A stretch of 38,753 nucleotides of DNA from Clostridiales bacterium (GTDB taxonomy: Bacteria; Bacillota; Clostridia; Christensenellales; JAISNN01), in assembly GCA_031276195.1 (NCBI GenBank), contig JAISNN010000045.1, forward strand, positions 1 through 38,753, given 5' to 3'. Of the stretch, positions 24,899 through 33,423 are shown piece after piece. Each line of letters opens with the position of its first letter. Within the stretch, counting starts at the first letter, position 1. Below the pieces are notes generated by a model. It saw only the letters and a program-made list of their open reading frames with translations, did no database searches and was not told where the DNA came from. Position numbers and translations under genes: made by a program.

Positions 24899-26161
24899 AT
24901 GGCAAAGACAAGCAAAAAATTTAAAATTACGGCGATCGTTCTTTCCGTCGTTTTCGGCGTGTTTTTCGGAACTTACGGTGTTTCGCGCCTCATTTTAAAC
25001 GAACTCGGAAGCCGGAGCATTTACGGAAGCGTTCCCGTGAAGGAGTGGAGCGCGGACGCCGTTTTCGATTCGGACGACTATTTTTATTTGACCGCGGAGG
25101 ACGGCGGCGAACTGAACGTCCTTATGCTGACGGATACGCATTTCAAAAACGGCGGCTTTTACGCGAACAATTTTTGGGCGGGAACCGTCGAGAACGCGCT
25201 GGTATATGCGGACATAAAAACGCTGGTCGGGGAAACCGATCCCGACTTTATATACCTCACGGGCGATATCGAAACCGCCGCTTTGAACGACGTGATTTTT
25301 GAGGAATTTTGCGCCTTTATGGCGCAATTCGATATCCCTTGGACGATGACGATGGGCAATCACGACGGCGAAAACCGCGCGGACAAGGCGAAGGTCGCGG
25401 AGATTTTGACGGGCGCGGAAAATTGCGTTTTCGATATCGGCTATACGAATCTCAACGGGCTGGGCAACACCGTAATACCCGTAAAAGACGGAGAGGGCAA
25501 GGTGATTTACGCTTTCGTTCTTATGGATTTCGGCGATTGGCAGTTGAGAAAAGACCCCAAAAAACAGTATTCGACCTACGACGCGGGCTATACCGAAAAT
25601 CAATTATCGTGGTACGAATGGGTGATCGGAGGCTTGAACGCCGAGGCGGGGCGCGCCGTCGAAACTATGCTGTTGACGCATATCCCGTTCCACGCGTTTA
25701 CCTACGCCGCAAAACTGACCTATGCCGGAACGGTCTTGGGAATGGAAAATAAACTGACTTCCGCGGAGGATAGGTTCATTTACGGAACCGATCCTTTCGA
25801 CACCGAAAGCGAATTCGGTTATACGAACGGCGAATATCTCGCTTTCCGCGAGGCATACCGCGCGTCGGGGGACAAGGGCTATGAGATTTTGACGCTCGCG
25901 TCCTATGAAGAGTATAAGGAAAAGGACGGCTTTTTCGCGCTGATAAAGAGGCTCGGCAGTACGAATCATATCGTTACGGGGCATAACCATTGCGACGGCT
26001 ATTCTGTTCTTTTTGACGGAATAACGTATACGTCGGTCGTCAAAACGGGGGATATATACGTATCTAAGGCGTGGGACAACGGAAACCGCGGAGGAACGGC
26101 TTTTAATTTCAAAAACGACGGCGGAACGGTATCGGTCAAAAGCGAAAGGAAGTTTGCTTAA
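24899..26161 (+). CDS. Membrane-anchored calcineurin-like metallophosphoesterase
   Basis: 420 residues from ATG 24899 (GGAGA 8 nt upstream; the longer frame from 24800 begins in repeat sequence). One N-terminal hydrophobic anchor (about 9-31) is followed by a calcineurin-like phosphoesterase domain with its motifs in order: TDTHF, TGDIE, GNHDGE, a late LLTHIPFH and a final VTGHNHCDG. These residues bind two metal ions. The layout fits extracytoplasmic Dcr2/purple-acid-phosphatase-like phosphoesterases. The substrate is not predictable. It converges with the DUF4364 gene across a bidirectional terminator. Confidence 0.85.
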   Translation: MAKTSKKFKITAIVLSVVFGVFFGTYGVSRLILNELGSRSIYGSVPVKEWSADAVFDSDDYFYLTAEDGGELNVLMLTDTHFKNGGFYANNFWAGTVENALVYADIKTLVGETDPDFIYLTGDIETAALNDVIFEEFCAFMAQFDIPWTMTMGNHDGENRADKAKVAEILTGAENCVFDIGYTNLNGLGNTVIPVKDGEGKVIYAFVLMDFGDWQLRKDPKKQYSTYDAGYTENQLSWYEWVIGGLNAEAGRAVETMLLTHIPFHAFTYAAKLTYAGTVLGMENKLTSAEDRFIYGTDPFDTESEFGYTNGEYLAFREAYRASGDKGYEILTLASYEEYKEKDGFFALIKRLGSTNHIVTGHNHCDGYSVLFDGITYTSVVKTGDIYVSKAWDNGNRGGTAFNFKNDGGTVSVKSERKFA

Positions 26162-26418
26162 AAAGGGAACTTTGTATCAACTCGAAAAAGCAAAAAAACG
26201 AAAAACTTGTACTTTGTATCGCCTAAAAAAAACAAAAAAAAACAAAACTTGTACTTTATATCGCCCGAAAAAACGGACAATAAAAACCAAAAAACGCAGA
26301 CTTTGCTAATGCTTTATATCGTCCCCAAAAAGAGATAAAAACCGCATATAAAAATTTAAAAAAATCAGTTTTAAAAATGCGGTATAGTACCGCGAAAAAA
26401 GTAATTTAAAAGCAATCA
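26162..26418. other. Repeat-rich intergenic tail of the phosphoesterase gene
   Basis: Degenerate repeats of CTTGTACTTTGTATCGCC alternating with A-rich tracts occur about four times between 26165 and 26335. A copy of the dispersed palindrome GCGGTATAGTACCGC follows at 26379-26393. No gene was seen. Confidence 0.7.
26379..26393. repeat. Dispersed 15-bp palindrome, copy 3
   Basis: GCGGTATAGTACCGC, the reverse complement of the copies at 19740, 27276 and 33514, flanked by A-rich sequence on both sides. Confidence 0.85.
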
Positions 26419-26448
26419 AAAAAACACGCCGAATAAAGCGTGTTTTTT
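26419..26448. terminator. Bidirectional intrinsic terminator
   Basis: AAAAAACACGC (26419-26429) pairs perfectly with GCGTGTTTTTT (26438-26448) around an 8-nt loop. A-run and T-run flanks serve both strands: the phosphoesterase (+) and the DUF4364 gene (-). Confidence 0.85.
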
Positions 26449-26484
26449 ATGTTTTTTATATGCCGGATTCAATAGTATCCGCAG

Positions 26485-26997
26485 TTATTCGTGCAGAATT
26501 TCATAGACGGACGAATAGACCAGCGACGCTTTATCGATCCAATTTTTGTATATCCATTTCGCGTCGTGGCGGTTTTGGACGACCAGACGCAATTCAAAAA
26601 TTGTGTTTATGGAGTCGTTGATTTTCAGGATGAGCGTATACGTTCCGTCGAGATTTTTATAATAGTCGCCCGTATATTCTTGTTTGCGTTTATATTTTTG
26701 GCGGTTTTCCTTTATGTAGGCGGAGATTTCGTTGCGGAGCGTTACGGGTATGCAGTGAAAAAAATGTGAAAGGCAGGCGGAACCGTCGGCGGTTATCGAA
26801 TGTAATTTTTTGTTGTTTTGCGGGTTGCACAAAAGCCCCGACTCGGTCAATTCTTTGACGGCGGTTTTGCAGACAAAATATTCCAGCCATTCGTTCACGG
26901 TCGTGCAGACTTCGAGAAGGGTATCCTCCGTCGCGGGGAATTCCATCTGCTCGACGGTAAATAAGACTATCAGTTTGCTCAATACGATATCGTGCAT
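26485..26997 (-). CDS. DUF4364-family protein
   Basis: 170 residues. LSKLIVLFTVEQMEFPATEDTLLEVC, then a C-terminal W-x-x-KASLVYSSVYEIL, fit the DUF4364 family of Clostridia: winged-helix-like N-terminus plus an alpha/beta domain. Function is unknown, with a presumed regulatory role. The upstream ribosome site is weak (AAAAGG about 14 nt away). It ends 37 bp from a bidirectional terminator. Plus-strand open frames over the same region are shadows. Confidence 0.78.
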   Translation of the reverse strand: MHDIVLSKLIVLFTVEQMEFPATEDTLLEVCTTVNEWLEYFVCKTAVKELTESGLLCNPQNNKKLHSITADGSACLSHFFHCIPVTLRNEISAYIKENRQKYKRKQEYTGDYYKNLDGTYTLILKINDSINTIFELRLVVQNRHDAKWIYKNWIDKASLVYSSVYEILHE

Positions 26998-27316
26998 TTT
27001 AGTTTTTTTATACCTTTTCGGAGGTGTTTTATTTAGTGTTTATCGCTCTTGCTGCGGTTTCGCGCCGTTTTTTACCGCGGCTTTTATAGATATTTACCGC
27101 TATTTTCAGTTGTTTTCAGTGGTTTTTTATCGCGTGTTTTTAGCCGTTTCCCGTAAATTTTTTACGGCTAACCGCTATTTTTCCGTCGATTTTTATCGCG
27201 TTTTTCCCGCTATTTTTTCGTCGATTTTTATCGCGGTTTTATGGATGTTTTTTGTTGTTTTTTATAACGTTTTCCGCGGTACTATACCGCGTTTTTTTTG
27301 CTGCGGACACGCCTCG
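26998..27316. other. T-rich intergenic region with hairpins and palindrome
   Basis: 319 bp between the two minus-strand genes. It holds GATTTTTATCGCG-type repeats, an inverted repeat TTAGCCGT/ACGGCTAA (27140-27147 with 27164-27171) nested with CCGTAAA/TTTACGG, and the dispersed palindrome at 27276. I find no gene and no promoter for DUF4364 here. Confidence 0.6.
27276..27290. repeat. Dispersed 15-bp palindrome, copy 4
   Basis: GCGGTACTATACCGC followed by G and eight T residues on the plus strand. It resembles a small intrinsic terminator on that strand, though no plus-strand gene precedes it. Confidence 0.85.
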
Positions 27317-28330
27317 TCATTCTATAATAACCGATCTATAACTATGCGGATTTAAAGCCAAATCCTTTATAATTTCGGGTGCGCCGTCGAATGTGGTTTT
27401 GTGGCTTATCAGCGGACTCAATTTCAAAATTTTGTTCGCTAAAATATTGACCGCGGATGCGATTTCGTTATAGCCGTTATTGATTCCCGTAAACGTCAGT
27501 TGTTTTCTCAAAATCGGCGTGATATTCAAGTCCATTTTGTCCGCGAAAATGTTGAAGCCCATGAGTGCGACGCAGCCTTTTTTCTTTGCGAGCGACAGCG
27601 CGGACGAGAAGGGCAGGCGCGCGCGGGACTCGAAAACGACGTGTTCCGCCATTTTGCCGCCCGTGATTTCCATAACGCGGTTTATGCAGTCGGTTTCGGT
27701 CGGATTGATCGTATAATAGATGCCGTTCGCGCGGCAGATATTCAAAAGATCTTTGTCGTTGTCGATGATGATCGGGATTCCGTGATAGTACATAACGAGT
27801 TGCGCGAAGATGTTGCAAAGCGAATTGCCCCCCAAAATCGCGACGTATTCGTTGTTTTTTATGCCCAAAACGTCCAAAACTTTCAGCGCGAGAGCGATAT
27901 GTTCGACAAAAACCGCCTCGGTGTCGTCCACTCCGTCGGGAATCGGGACGACGTTTTCCTGCGGCAAAACGACGAAATCCCTCAAAAATCCGTCGATCGT
28001 AACCCCCATTATGTCGATATCCGAAAAAAGGATATCCTTTTTTTGATCCGCGTGGGAATGGGCGCGCGGAGACTCGGCATTGTTTATATAGGGCGAAATG
28101 ACGACCTTTTCGCCCTTTTTGAATTCGTCGGAAATCGATTCGCTTATGACGCCCGTCGCGGCGCGGACGGGAATAATCGGATATTCGCCCTGCCCGAGAT
28201 ACAGCGCGCCGTCCGTGGAGGTGATCGCCGCCTTTGCGATCCTGACCTTGACTTGACCGTCGAGAAGAACGGAAGCCTCCTTTTCGATCAGACCGAATTC
28301 GCCCTTTGAAGTAATTTGCCAACCTTTCAT
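27317..28330 (-). CDS. Atypical zinc-independent MDR alcohol-dehydrogenase-like oxidoreductase
   Basis: 337 residues with the medium-chain dehydrogenase layout: a GroES-like N-terminal half and a Rossmann half (VAILGGNSLCNIFAQL, about residue 164). The usual GHE catalytic-zinc motif is replaced by PVRAATGVI. The four-cysteine structural zinc loop is also absent and is replaced by a His/Asp-rich loop (RAHSHADQKKD). It is therefore unlikely to be a classical Zn-ADH; the substrate is unknown. GGGAG about 9 nt upstream and a consensus promoter support the start. Divergent from bioY. Confidence 0.78.
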   Translation of the reverse strand: MKGWQITSKGEFGLIEKEASVLLDGQVKVRIAKAAITSTDGALYLGQGEYPIIPVRAATGVISESISDEFKKGEKVVISPYINNAESPRAHSHADQKKDILFSDIDIMGVTIDGFLRDFVVLPQENVVPIPDGVDDTEAVFVEHIALALKVLDVLGIKNNEYVAILGGNSLCNIFAQLVMYYHGIPIIIDNDKDLLNICRANGIYYTINPTETDCINRVMEITGGKMAEHVVFESRARLPFSSALSLAKKKGCVALMGFNIFADKMDLNITPILRKQLTFTGINNGYNEIASAVNILANKILKLSPLISHKTTFDGAPEIIKDLALNPHSYRSVIIE

Positions 28331-28387
28331 CTACAAATCTCCCGAATCAAAAGCCCGCTTCGGCGGACTTCAAGACTTACTAAAAGG

Positions 28388-28416
28388 ATTATATCACATT
28401 TTTTACGATATGTCAA
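28388..28416 (-). promoter_or_regulatory. Consensus promoter of the MDR gene
   Basis: On the minus strand TTGACA (28416-28411), 17-bp spacer, TATAAT (28393-28388): a perfect sigma-70/SigA match. Expected start near 28381, giving a leader of about 50 nt. Confidence 0.8.
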
Positions 28417-28528
28417 TAAAAAATCAACGAATATTTATACACAACATATAGTATTCGCAACTCGTTTAAACCACTAAATATGGCGATATGTTATTCTCTT
28501 TAAAAATTTAAATTAAAATTTTCATATA

Positions 28529-28562
28529 ATTGTCAATGTTGCGTTAAATTTTAGTTGACAAT
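28529..28562. promoter_or_regulatory. BirA-type biotin operator overlapping the bioY -35 box
   Basis: ATTGTCAA (28529-28536), 18 bp, TTGACAAT (28555-28562): a perfect 8-bp inverted repeat. The bacterial BirA consensus TTGTAAACC-N14-GGTTTACAA has the same TTGTxAA-N18-TTxACAA spacing. The right half is the -35 hexamer itself, so bound repressor would block RNA polymerase. It fits control of the biotin transporter by biotin-loaded BirA. Confidence 0.7.
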
Positions 28563-28583
28563 GCCTTTGATTTTTATTATACT
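28555..28583 (+). promoter_or_regulatory. Consensus promoter of bioY, leaderless
   Basis: TTGACA (28555-28560), 17-bp spacer, TATACT (28578-28583). ATG 28591 lies 7 nt after the -10, where transcription should begin, and no Shine-Dalgarno is present. The transcript is predicted to start at or next to the AUG. Confidence 0.75.
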
Positions 28584-28590
28584 TGATGTT

Positions 28591-29541
28591 ATGAGAGAGC
28601 GAAATATGAAAAGTGGCGTTAAAAAAGAGAAAAAAAAGGCTGTTGACAACAGAAAAATTGCTTTTTGCGGATTATTTGCCGCGCTGATAGCGGTCGGCGC
28701 GAAGATCACGATTCCGGGTCCGATCGTACCGTTTACCGTGCAATTTTTGTTTGTCAATTTGGCGGGTGTTCTGCTCGGGAAAAGGGGAGGAATGTTGTCC
28801 GTCGGGATCTACGTTGCGCTGGGGTTGCTCGGGCTTCCCGTTTTCGCAAACGGCGGCGGCGGGATCGGCTACGTTTTGAATCCGCGGTTCGGCTATTTGA
28901 TAGGTTTTTTTGCCGGGAGTTATGCCGCGGGCGCGGTTTCGGAATATCTCAAAAATAGGTTTGCGGATAAAACGAAAACGGTCGTAAAAGGCTTAGTTTC
29001 GGGGAATTTAAAAGAGAATGATGCGGAATTTTCGGCTTGCGGTTCGGTTTTTGAGAACGGGAAAGGGCAATTTCACGGTATGTCGGAAACGGCGGCTTGC
29101 GGTTCTAGTTCTGAGGGTTTAAAAGAGAAGTTTAACGGTAATACGGAATTTTTTGAAAGCGGTTCGGTTTGGGAAAACGTGAATGAAGAATCCGAAAACG
29201 GAAAAAAGAATGAATTAAACGTTTCCGGTTCGGAAAATACGAAGGGAGAATTCACGGCAAACGGCGCGAAAGGCACGTTTTTTTCACGCGTCAAAAAGTT
29301 TACGCCGCTTCCGTATTTGATTGCGGGGATAGTATGTCTTTTGATTGTGTATTTTTTCGGCGTACTGTATTTTTATCTTGTGTCGCGCCTTTACCTCGGC
29401 TCCGAAAAGGGGCTTTGGTTTTTTGTCGTAAATTGTTTTTTGGTGTTTGTCCCGACCGATTTTATGTGGTGCGTCGCGGCGGCGTTCGCGGCGAAAAGGC
29501 TTTTTCCGATTATGAAAAGGACGATGTATTACGGGAATTAA
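28591..29541 (+). CDS. bioY: BioY-type biotin ECF transporter S component with repeat insertion
   Basis: 316 residues, against about 180-200 for usual BioY. The N-terminal half (KIAFCGLFAALIAVGAKITIP, PFTVQFLFVNLAGVLLG, NPRFGYLIGFFAGSY) and the C-terminal helices with FVPTDFMWCVAAAFAAKRL match BioY. Residues about 126-230 are a hydrophilic insertion built from about 4.5 units of 20 residues (AC-GSVFENGKGQF, AC-GSSSEGLKEKF, ES-GSVWENVNEES), with a DNA period of exactly 60 bp (29040, 29100, 29160). It falls between transmembrane helices, so the transporter core could still fold. ATG 28591 is chosen; the frame upstream runs through the -35/-10 boxes. BioB follows, and a BirA-type site precedes it. 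Confidence 0.85.
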   Translation: MRERNMKSGVKKEKKKAVDNRKIAFCGLFAALIAVGAKITIPGPIVPFTVQFLFVNLAGVLLGKRGGMLSVGIYVALGLLGLPVFANGGGGIGYVLNPRFGYLIGFFAGSYAAGAVSEYLKNRFADKTKTVVKGLVSGNLKENDAEFSACGSVFENGKGQFHGMSETAACGSSSEGLKEKFNGNTEFFESGSVWENVNEESENGKKNELNVSGSENTKGEFTANGAKGTFFSRVKKFTPLPYLIAGIVCLLIVYFFGVLYFYLVSRLYLGSEKGLWFFVVNCFLVFVPTDFMWCVAAAFAAKRLFPIMKRTMYYGN

Positions 29542-29910
29542 TGCCGTTTCGCTTTCAAAACATACGATATTCGGAATAAAAAATCTATTGCCGCAAAATA
29601 TAGCGGAATATAGCGGCAAAAAGCGGAAAGACGAACGAAAAAATGTACCGCATAAAAATCGTATAAAAGATGAAACAAAAAAATTTATTAAAGCAAGCGT
29701 AAAAAATGCCTTATCGAAACAAAAAAACATATGCGATGAGCGTCAAGCAAGTTTGAAAAAATACCGCAAAAAAATAAAAGAACGCAGGTGATAAGAGTAA
29801 ATAAGAGTAAAATCGGATTAAAAGAAATTCCGTACCGAAATAAAAAAACTATCCCGGCGAGCCGAAAGGCGGTCGGAAAGAAATACCGTAAAAAATAAAA
29901 GGAAAAAAAT
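29542..29910. other. A-rich spacer between bioY and bioB
   Basis: 369 bp with no credible gene. A Lys/Arg-rich 67-codon frame (29588-29791) has no ribosome site or homologue that I recognise. Degenerate repeats GAAATACCGTAAAAAATAAA and AAATACCGCAAAAAAATAAA occur at about 29760 and 29880. There is no second BirA-type site, so bioB may be read through from bioY. Confidence 0.55.
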
Positions 29911-30933
29911 ATGAAAACGGACGAAAAAACGGAGAAAACTATGCCGCGTGAAAACAAAATCAGCCCGAACGACGGGCTTTTCGGACTGAGAGACAGGGTT
30001 TTGGGCGGCTACAAAATCACGAAAACCGATGCCGCCGCCCTTGTCGGTGCGGATTTGACCGCGCTTTCGTTATGCGCGAATCAAATCAGAGAAAGGTTTT
30101 GCGGAAACGCGTTCGATATGTGCGCCATAATAAACGGCAAAAGCGGAGGCTGTTCGGAGGATTGCAAGTTTTGCGCGCAGTCAAAACACAACCGCATACC
30201 CTGCGAAACCTACGCCCTCTTAGACGAAAACGAAGTCGTCCGCGCCGCGCTTTATAACTACAAAAAAGGCGTAAACCGCTTTTCGATCGTTACCGCGGGG
30301 CGTACTCTGAACGCCGCGGAGGTCGGCGCGGTATGCGAAAATTATAAAAAAATCGGCGAGGCTTGCGGAATCTTTAAATGCGCGTCGCACGGGCTTTTGA
30401 ACTTCGGCGACTTTGAAAAACTTTTGGCGGCGGGCGTGAAAAGATATCACTGCAATCTCGAAACTTCGCGGAATTTCTTTCCGAATGTCTGCACCACTCA
30501 CTCCTACGACGACAAAATCGCCGCGATTAAGGCGGCGAAAAAAGCGGGAATGGAGGTTTGCAGCGGCGGAATTATCGGGCTTGGCGAGAGTTTTGACGAC
30601 CGGATCGATATGGCGTTCGATCTTCGCGAATTGGAAATCAAATCCGTTCCGATAAACGTCCTAAACCCGATCAAGGGAACGAAAGCGGAAAATTTACCCG
30701 TCCTGTCCGAGGAAGAGGTCCGAAGAACGGTCGCGATATACCGCTTTATTCTGCCCGACGCGAGGCTCAGAATGGCGGGCGGACGCGGACTTTTCGCGGA
30801 TAAGGGCGAAAAAATATTTATGTCCGGCGCGAACGCCGCCGCGACGGGCGATATGTTGACGACGGGAGGGATCAGTATTGACGGCGATATGGAAATCATC
30901 GGGCGGTTGGGATTTAAGGTCGGACTGTCATAG
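29911..30933 (+). CDS. bioB: Biotin synthase
   Basis: 340 residues. The radical-SAM motif CSEDCKFCAQS (C81, C85, C88) with NAFDMCAIINGKSGGC before it, and the later CNLET and GGIIGLGE, are diagnostic of BioB, which inserts sulphur into dethiobiotin. RMAGGRG and FMSGANAAATGDMLTT near the C-terminus also match. AAAGGA upstream of ATG 29911 supports the start. No bioA, bioD or bioF is nearby; paired with BioY it suggests salvage of biotin or dethiobiotin. It ends 28 bp from the convergent flavoprotein gene. Confidence 0.95.
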   Translation: MKTDEKTEKTMPRENKISPNDGLFGLRDRVLGGYKITKTDAAALVGADLTALSLCANQIRERFCGNAFDMCAIINGKSGGCSEDCKFCAQSKHNRIPCETYALLDENEVVRAALYNYKKGVNRFSIVTAGRTLNAAEVGAVCENYKKIGEACGIFKCASHGLLNFGDFEKLLAAGVKRYHCNLETSRNFFPNVCTTHSYDDKIAAIKAAKKAGMEVCSGGIIGLGESFDDRIDMAFDLRELEIKSVPINVLNPIKGTKAENLPVLSEEEVRRTVAIYRFILPDARLRMAGGRGLFADKGEKIFMSGANAAATGDMLTTGGISIDGDMEIIGRLGFKVGLS

Positions 30934-30960
30934 AGCGTGTAATTTTAAACATTATTTTCT

Positions 30961-33402
30961 TTAAATCATATTCACCGCGTCGAACGCGCTATGTGTCGCG
31001 TCGGCGATTCTTCCCGATTTTTTGGCGTCGCCGACGAGGAACACGCGTTCGCGGTCGTTTTTGATTTGGTCGTACAGGGAATTTTCGGGTTTTACGCCCA
31101 TTGCGATGACGACCGCATCGGCTTCTATTTTATATTTTTCCTTTGTTTTTGTGTCTTCGACGATGATCGCGCCGGGGTTTTTATTTTGATTTCCGGCTTG
31201 GTTTTCTTGAATTTCAGTCGATTCGCGGTTCGCCGCCGCTTTCGCGCCGAGTGAATTATTTCGGCATTCCGCGGCTTGATTTTGCCGTGTGTTTTCGGTT
31301 ATGCTTTTTTGAATTTCAGTCGATTCGGTATTTTGATTGATTTTGTTTTGTTGAATTTCTATCAATTTGCGGTTCGTAAAAATTTTCACGCCGAGGGCTT
31401 TCAGTTTCGGGATCACGTCGTCGGCGTGCTGCATCCACATACCCGGAGCGGGGGAGTCCGCCATTTCGATCACGGAAACGGAATTATTTTTCGCCAAAAC
31501 GAGCGCGGCGTCCAGCCCCGTCATTCCCGATCCTATGACGGCGATTTTTTGCGATTTCGGCGAAAATTTTCCGTTAAAAACTTCGGTCGACGGGCGTGTA
31601 AATGGCGGATCTATACCGCCGATATTTTGGGGAATTATGGGTTTTCCGCCGCTTGCTATAACGACGGCGTAAGGGTCGTGCCGTTTGATAATTTCGGGCG
31701 TCGCCTCCGTGTTAAAGCGTATTTCCGCGCCGTTTAATTTCGCGGCGTATTCGAGGTCGGCGATACATTGACCTATACGTTCCTTTTCTTTTTCGTTTGC
31801 GGCGAGGGCGGCTTGTCCTCCGGCGCGGTTTTCTTTTTCGTATACGACGACTTTGAAGCCGCGTTTTGCGAGCAGTTCCGCCGCGGTCAGACCCGCCGCG
31901 CCCGCTCCTACGACTACGACGCGCCGTCCGCCTCCGTCGCGGTTTATGGTTTGGTTTTCGCGTCCGACGGACATATTGACGGCGCATTCGCCGTTCTTTC
32001 CGACGAAGGCGTTTTTTTGCATACTTTCAAAGCAATAAAGGCAGCAAATGCACCTTTTGATTTCGTTTTCGCGTCCCGAGGCGGCTTTCGCGGCGAAGTA
32101 CGGATCGGCGATATGCGGACGTCCGAGCGCGGCGAAATCCGAAACGCCGTCCGCTAATTGTTTTTCCGCGTCTTGCGGCGTACGGAGGAGGTTTACGGCG
32201 ACGACGGGTATTTTGACCGCGTTCTTGACCGCTTTGATCATATCCGTCCGCCAACCCGTTTTAAAGGAGGAGGGTTCGAGCCAGTAATTAAAAGTGTCGT
32301 ATGCGGCGCAACTGACGTCGATCGCGTCCGCGCCTATTTTCTCAAAAATTTTCGCCATTTCGACGCCTTCGGAAAGGGTGTATCCTACGGTATTTTTCCG
32401 CGGATCTATACCGCGTAATTCCGTATTATTTTCAGGCGTTTCCGTATCTCTTTTTTGCGTGTCCGTACCGCGTAATTCCGTATTATTTTCAAGCGTTTCC
32501 GTATCTTTTTTTTGCGGATTTGCATCGCGTAATTTCTCATTGTTTTCTTGCGGTTTTATATCGTTTTTCCGCGGATCTATGCCGTAGCGGTCTTTGTATT
32601 CCGGGCGGTCGTACATCTCGTCGACCGAGAGGCGAACGACGACGGGAAAATCTCCGCAGCGTTCTTTGATTCCTTTTACGATTTCGACCGCGAAGCGCAT
32701 ACGGTTTTCCAAAGAGCCGCCGTATTCGTCCGTTCTTTTGTTGGTGTACGGGCTTAAAAACTGTTGAATGAGATAGCCGTGCGCGGCGTGGATATACACC
32801 CCGTCGCAGCCCGCTTTTTTGACTCTTTCCGCGCCGTCGATAAAGTCGTTTATAAGTTTTTTGATTTCGCCGTGCCGGAGGGCGCGAACCCTGCCGCCCG
32901 AAAAATAACTCGGTTTGACTTTCGAGGGCGCGGCGGAGGCGGGAACGATATTTTTTTTCAAGAGAAATTGTCCCGCCGCGGGCGCGAGTTTAAAAAACAG
33001 TTTTCCGAAAGCGGGCGTAAGTTTGTCGAGCGCGGTGCAAAGGGGGATTGTCCCCACGGCAAGCCCGACGTTTTGCCGACCGGGGTGATGGAGTTGAACG
33101 AAAAATTTCGCGCCGTGGGCGTGAATTTTTTCGGCGAGTTTTTTCAGCGGTTCGATGTGAGTATCGCGGCTGACCGCGAGTTGATTGAAAGCCGCCGCGC
33201 CCGTGATATCGTTCACGCGTGTGATTTCCGTGACGATAAGTCCCGCGCCGCCTTTTGCCCGTTCTTCGTAATAGGCGGTCATTTCGTCTGTCGGCGTTCC
33301 GTCGAACCTGCCGAATCCCATCATCATAGGCGGCATAACGATACGGTTTTTGATCTCGCAATTTCCGATCGAAAGAGGAGTGAACAGCGTTTTGTAGGTC
33401 AT
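30961..33402 (-). CDS. Old-yellow-enzyme/2,4-dienoyl-CoA-reductase-type Fe-S flavoprotein with repeat insertions
   Basis: 813 residues, about 150 longer than usual FadH/BaiCD-type enzymes. The order is an FMN TIM barrel (1-440; VQLHHPGRQ, VYIHAAHGYLIQQFLSPYTN, GGSLENRMRF), [4Fe-4S] cysteines (C451, C454, C457, C473), an FAD-binding GAGAAG (about 499-504) and an NAD(P) domain with GSGMTG (about 624-629). It would reduce enoate double bonds with NAD(P)H. Insertion 1 (about 275-338) consists of 19-residue repeats (ELRGTDTQKRDTETPENNT; 57-bp DNA period). Insertion 2 (about 685-743) is N/Q/E-rich with repeated ESTEIQ. AGGGGA before the start supports it. Three tandem repeats carrying the dispersed palindrome lie upstream. 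Confidence 0.87.
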   Translation of the reverse strand: MTYKTLFTPLSIGNCEIKNRIVMPPMMMGFGRFDGTPTDEMTAYYEERAKGGAGLIVTEITRVNDITGAAAFNQLAVSRDTHIEPLKKLAEKIHAHGAKFFVQLHHPGRQNVGLAVGTIPLCTALDKLTPAFGKLFFKLAPAAGQFLLKKNIVPASAAPSKVKPSYFSGGRVRALRHGEIKKLINDFIDGAERVKKAGCDGVYIHAAHGYLIQQFLSPYTNKRTDEYGGSLENRMRFAVEIVKGIKERCGDFPVVVRLSVDEMYDRPEYKDRYGIDPRKNDIKPQENNEKLRDANPQKKDTETLENNTELRGTDTQKRDTETPENNTELRGIDPRKNTVGYTLSEGVEMAKIFEKIGADAIDVSCAAYDTFNYWLEPSSFKTGWRTDMIKAVKNAVKIPVVAVNLLRTPQDAEKQLADGVSDFAALGRPHIADPYFAAKAASGRENEIKRCICCLYCFESMQKNAFVGKNGECAVNMSVGRENQTINRDGGGRRVVVVGAGAAGLTAAELLAKRGFKVVVYEKENRAGGQAALAANEKEKERIGQCIADLEYAAKLNGAEIRFNTEATPEIIKRHDPYAVVIASGGKPIIPQNIGGIDPPFTRPSTEVFNGKFSPKSQKIAVIGSGMTGLDAALVLAKNNSVSVIEMADSPAPGMWMQHADDVIPKLKALGVKIFTNRKLIEIQQNKINQNTESTEIQKSITENTRQNQAAECRNNSLGAKAAANRESTEIQENQAGNQNKNPGAIIVEDTKTKEKYKIEADAVVIAMGVKPENSLYDQIKNDRERVFLVGDAKKSGRIADATHSAFDAVNMI

Positions 33403-33423
33403 AAAGATTCCCCTGTTTTTTAT

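Noticed and set aside
27276-27299. Plus-strand intrinsic terminator
   Set aside because: The hairpin plus T-run has the right shape, but no plus-strand gene lies upstream; the same palindrome occurs elsewhere without a T-run.
26491-27355. Plus-strand frames opposite DUF4364 and its upstream gap
   Set aside because: The minus-strand protein matches a known family and the plus frames have no ribosome site.
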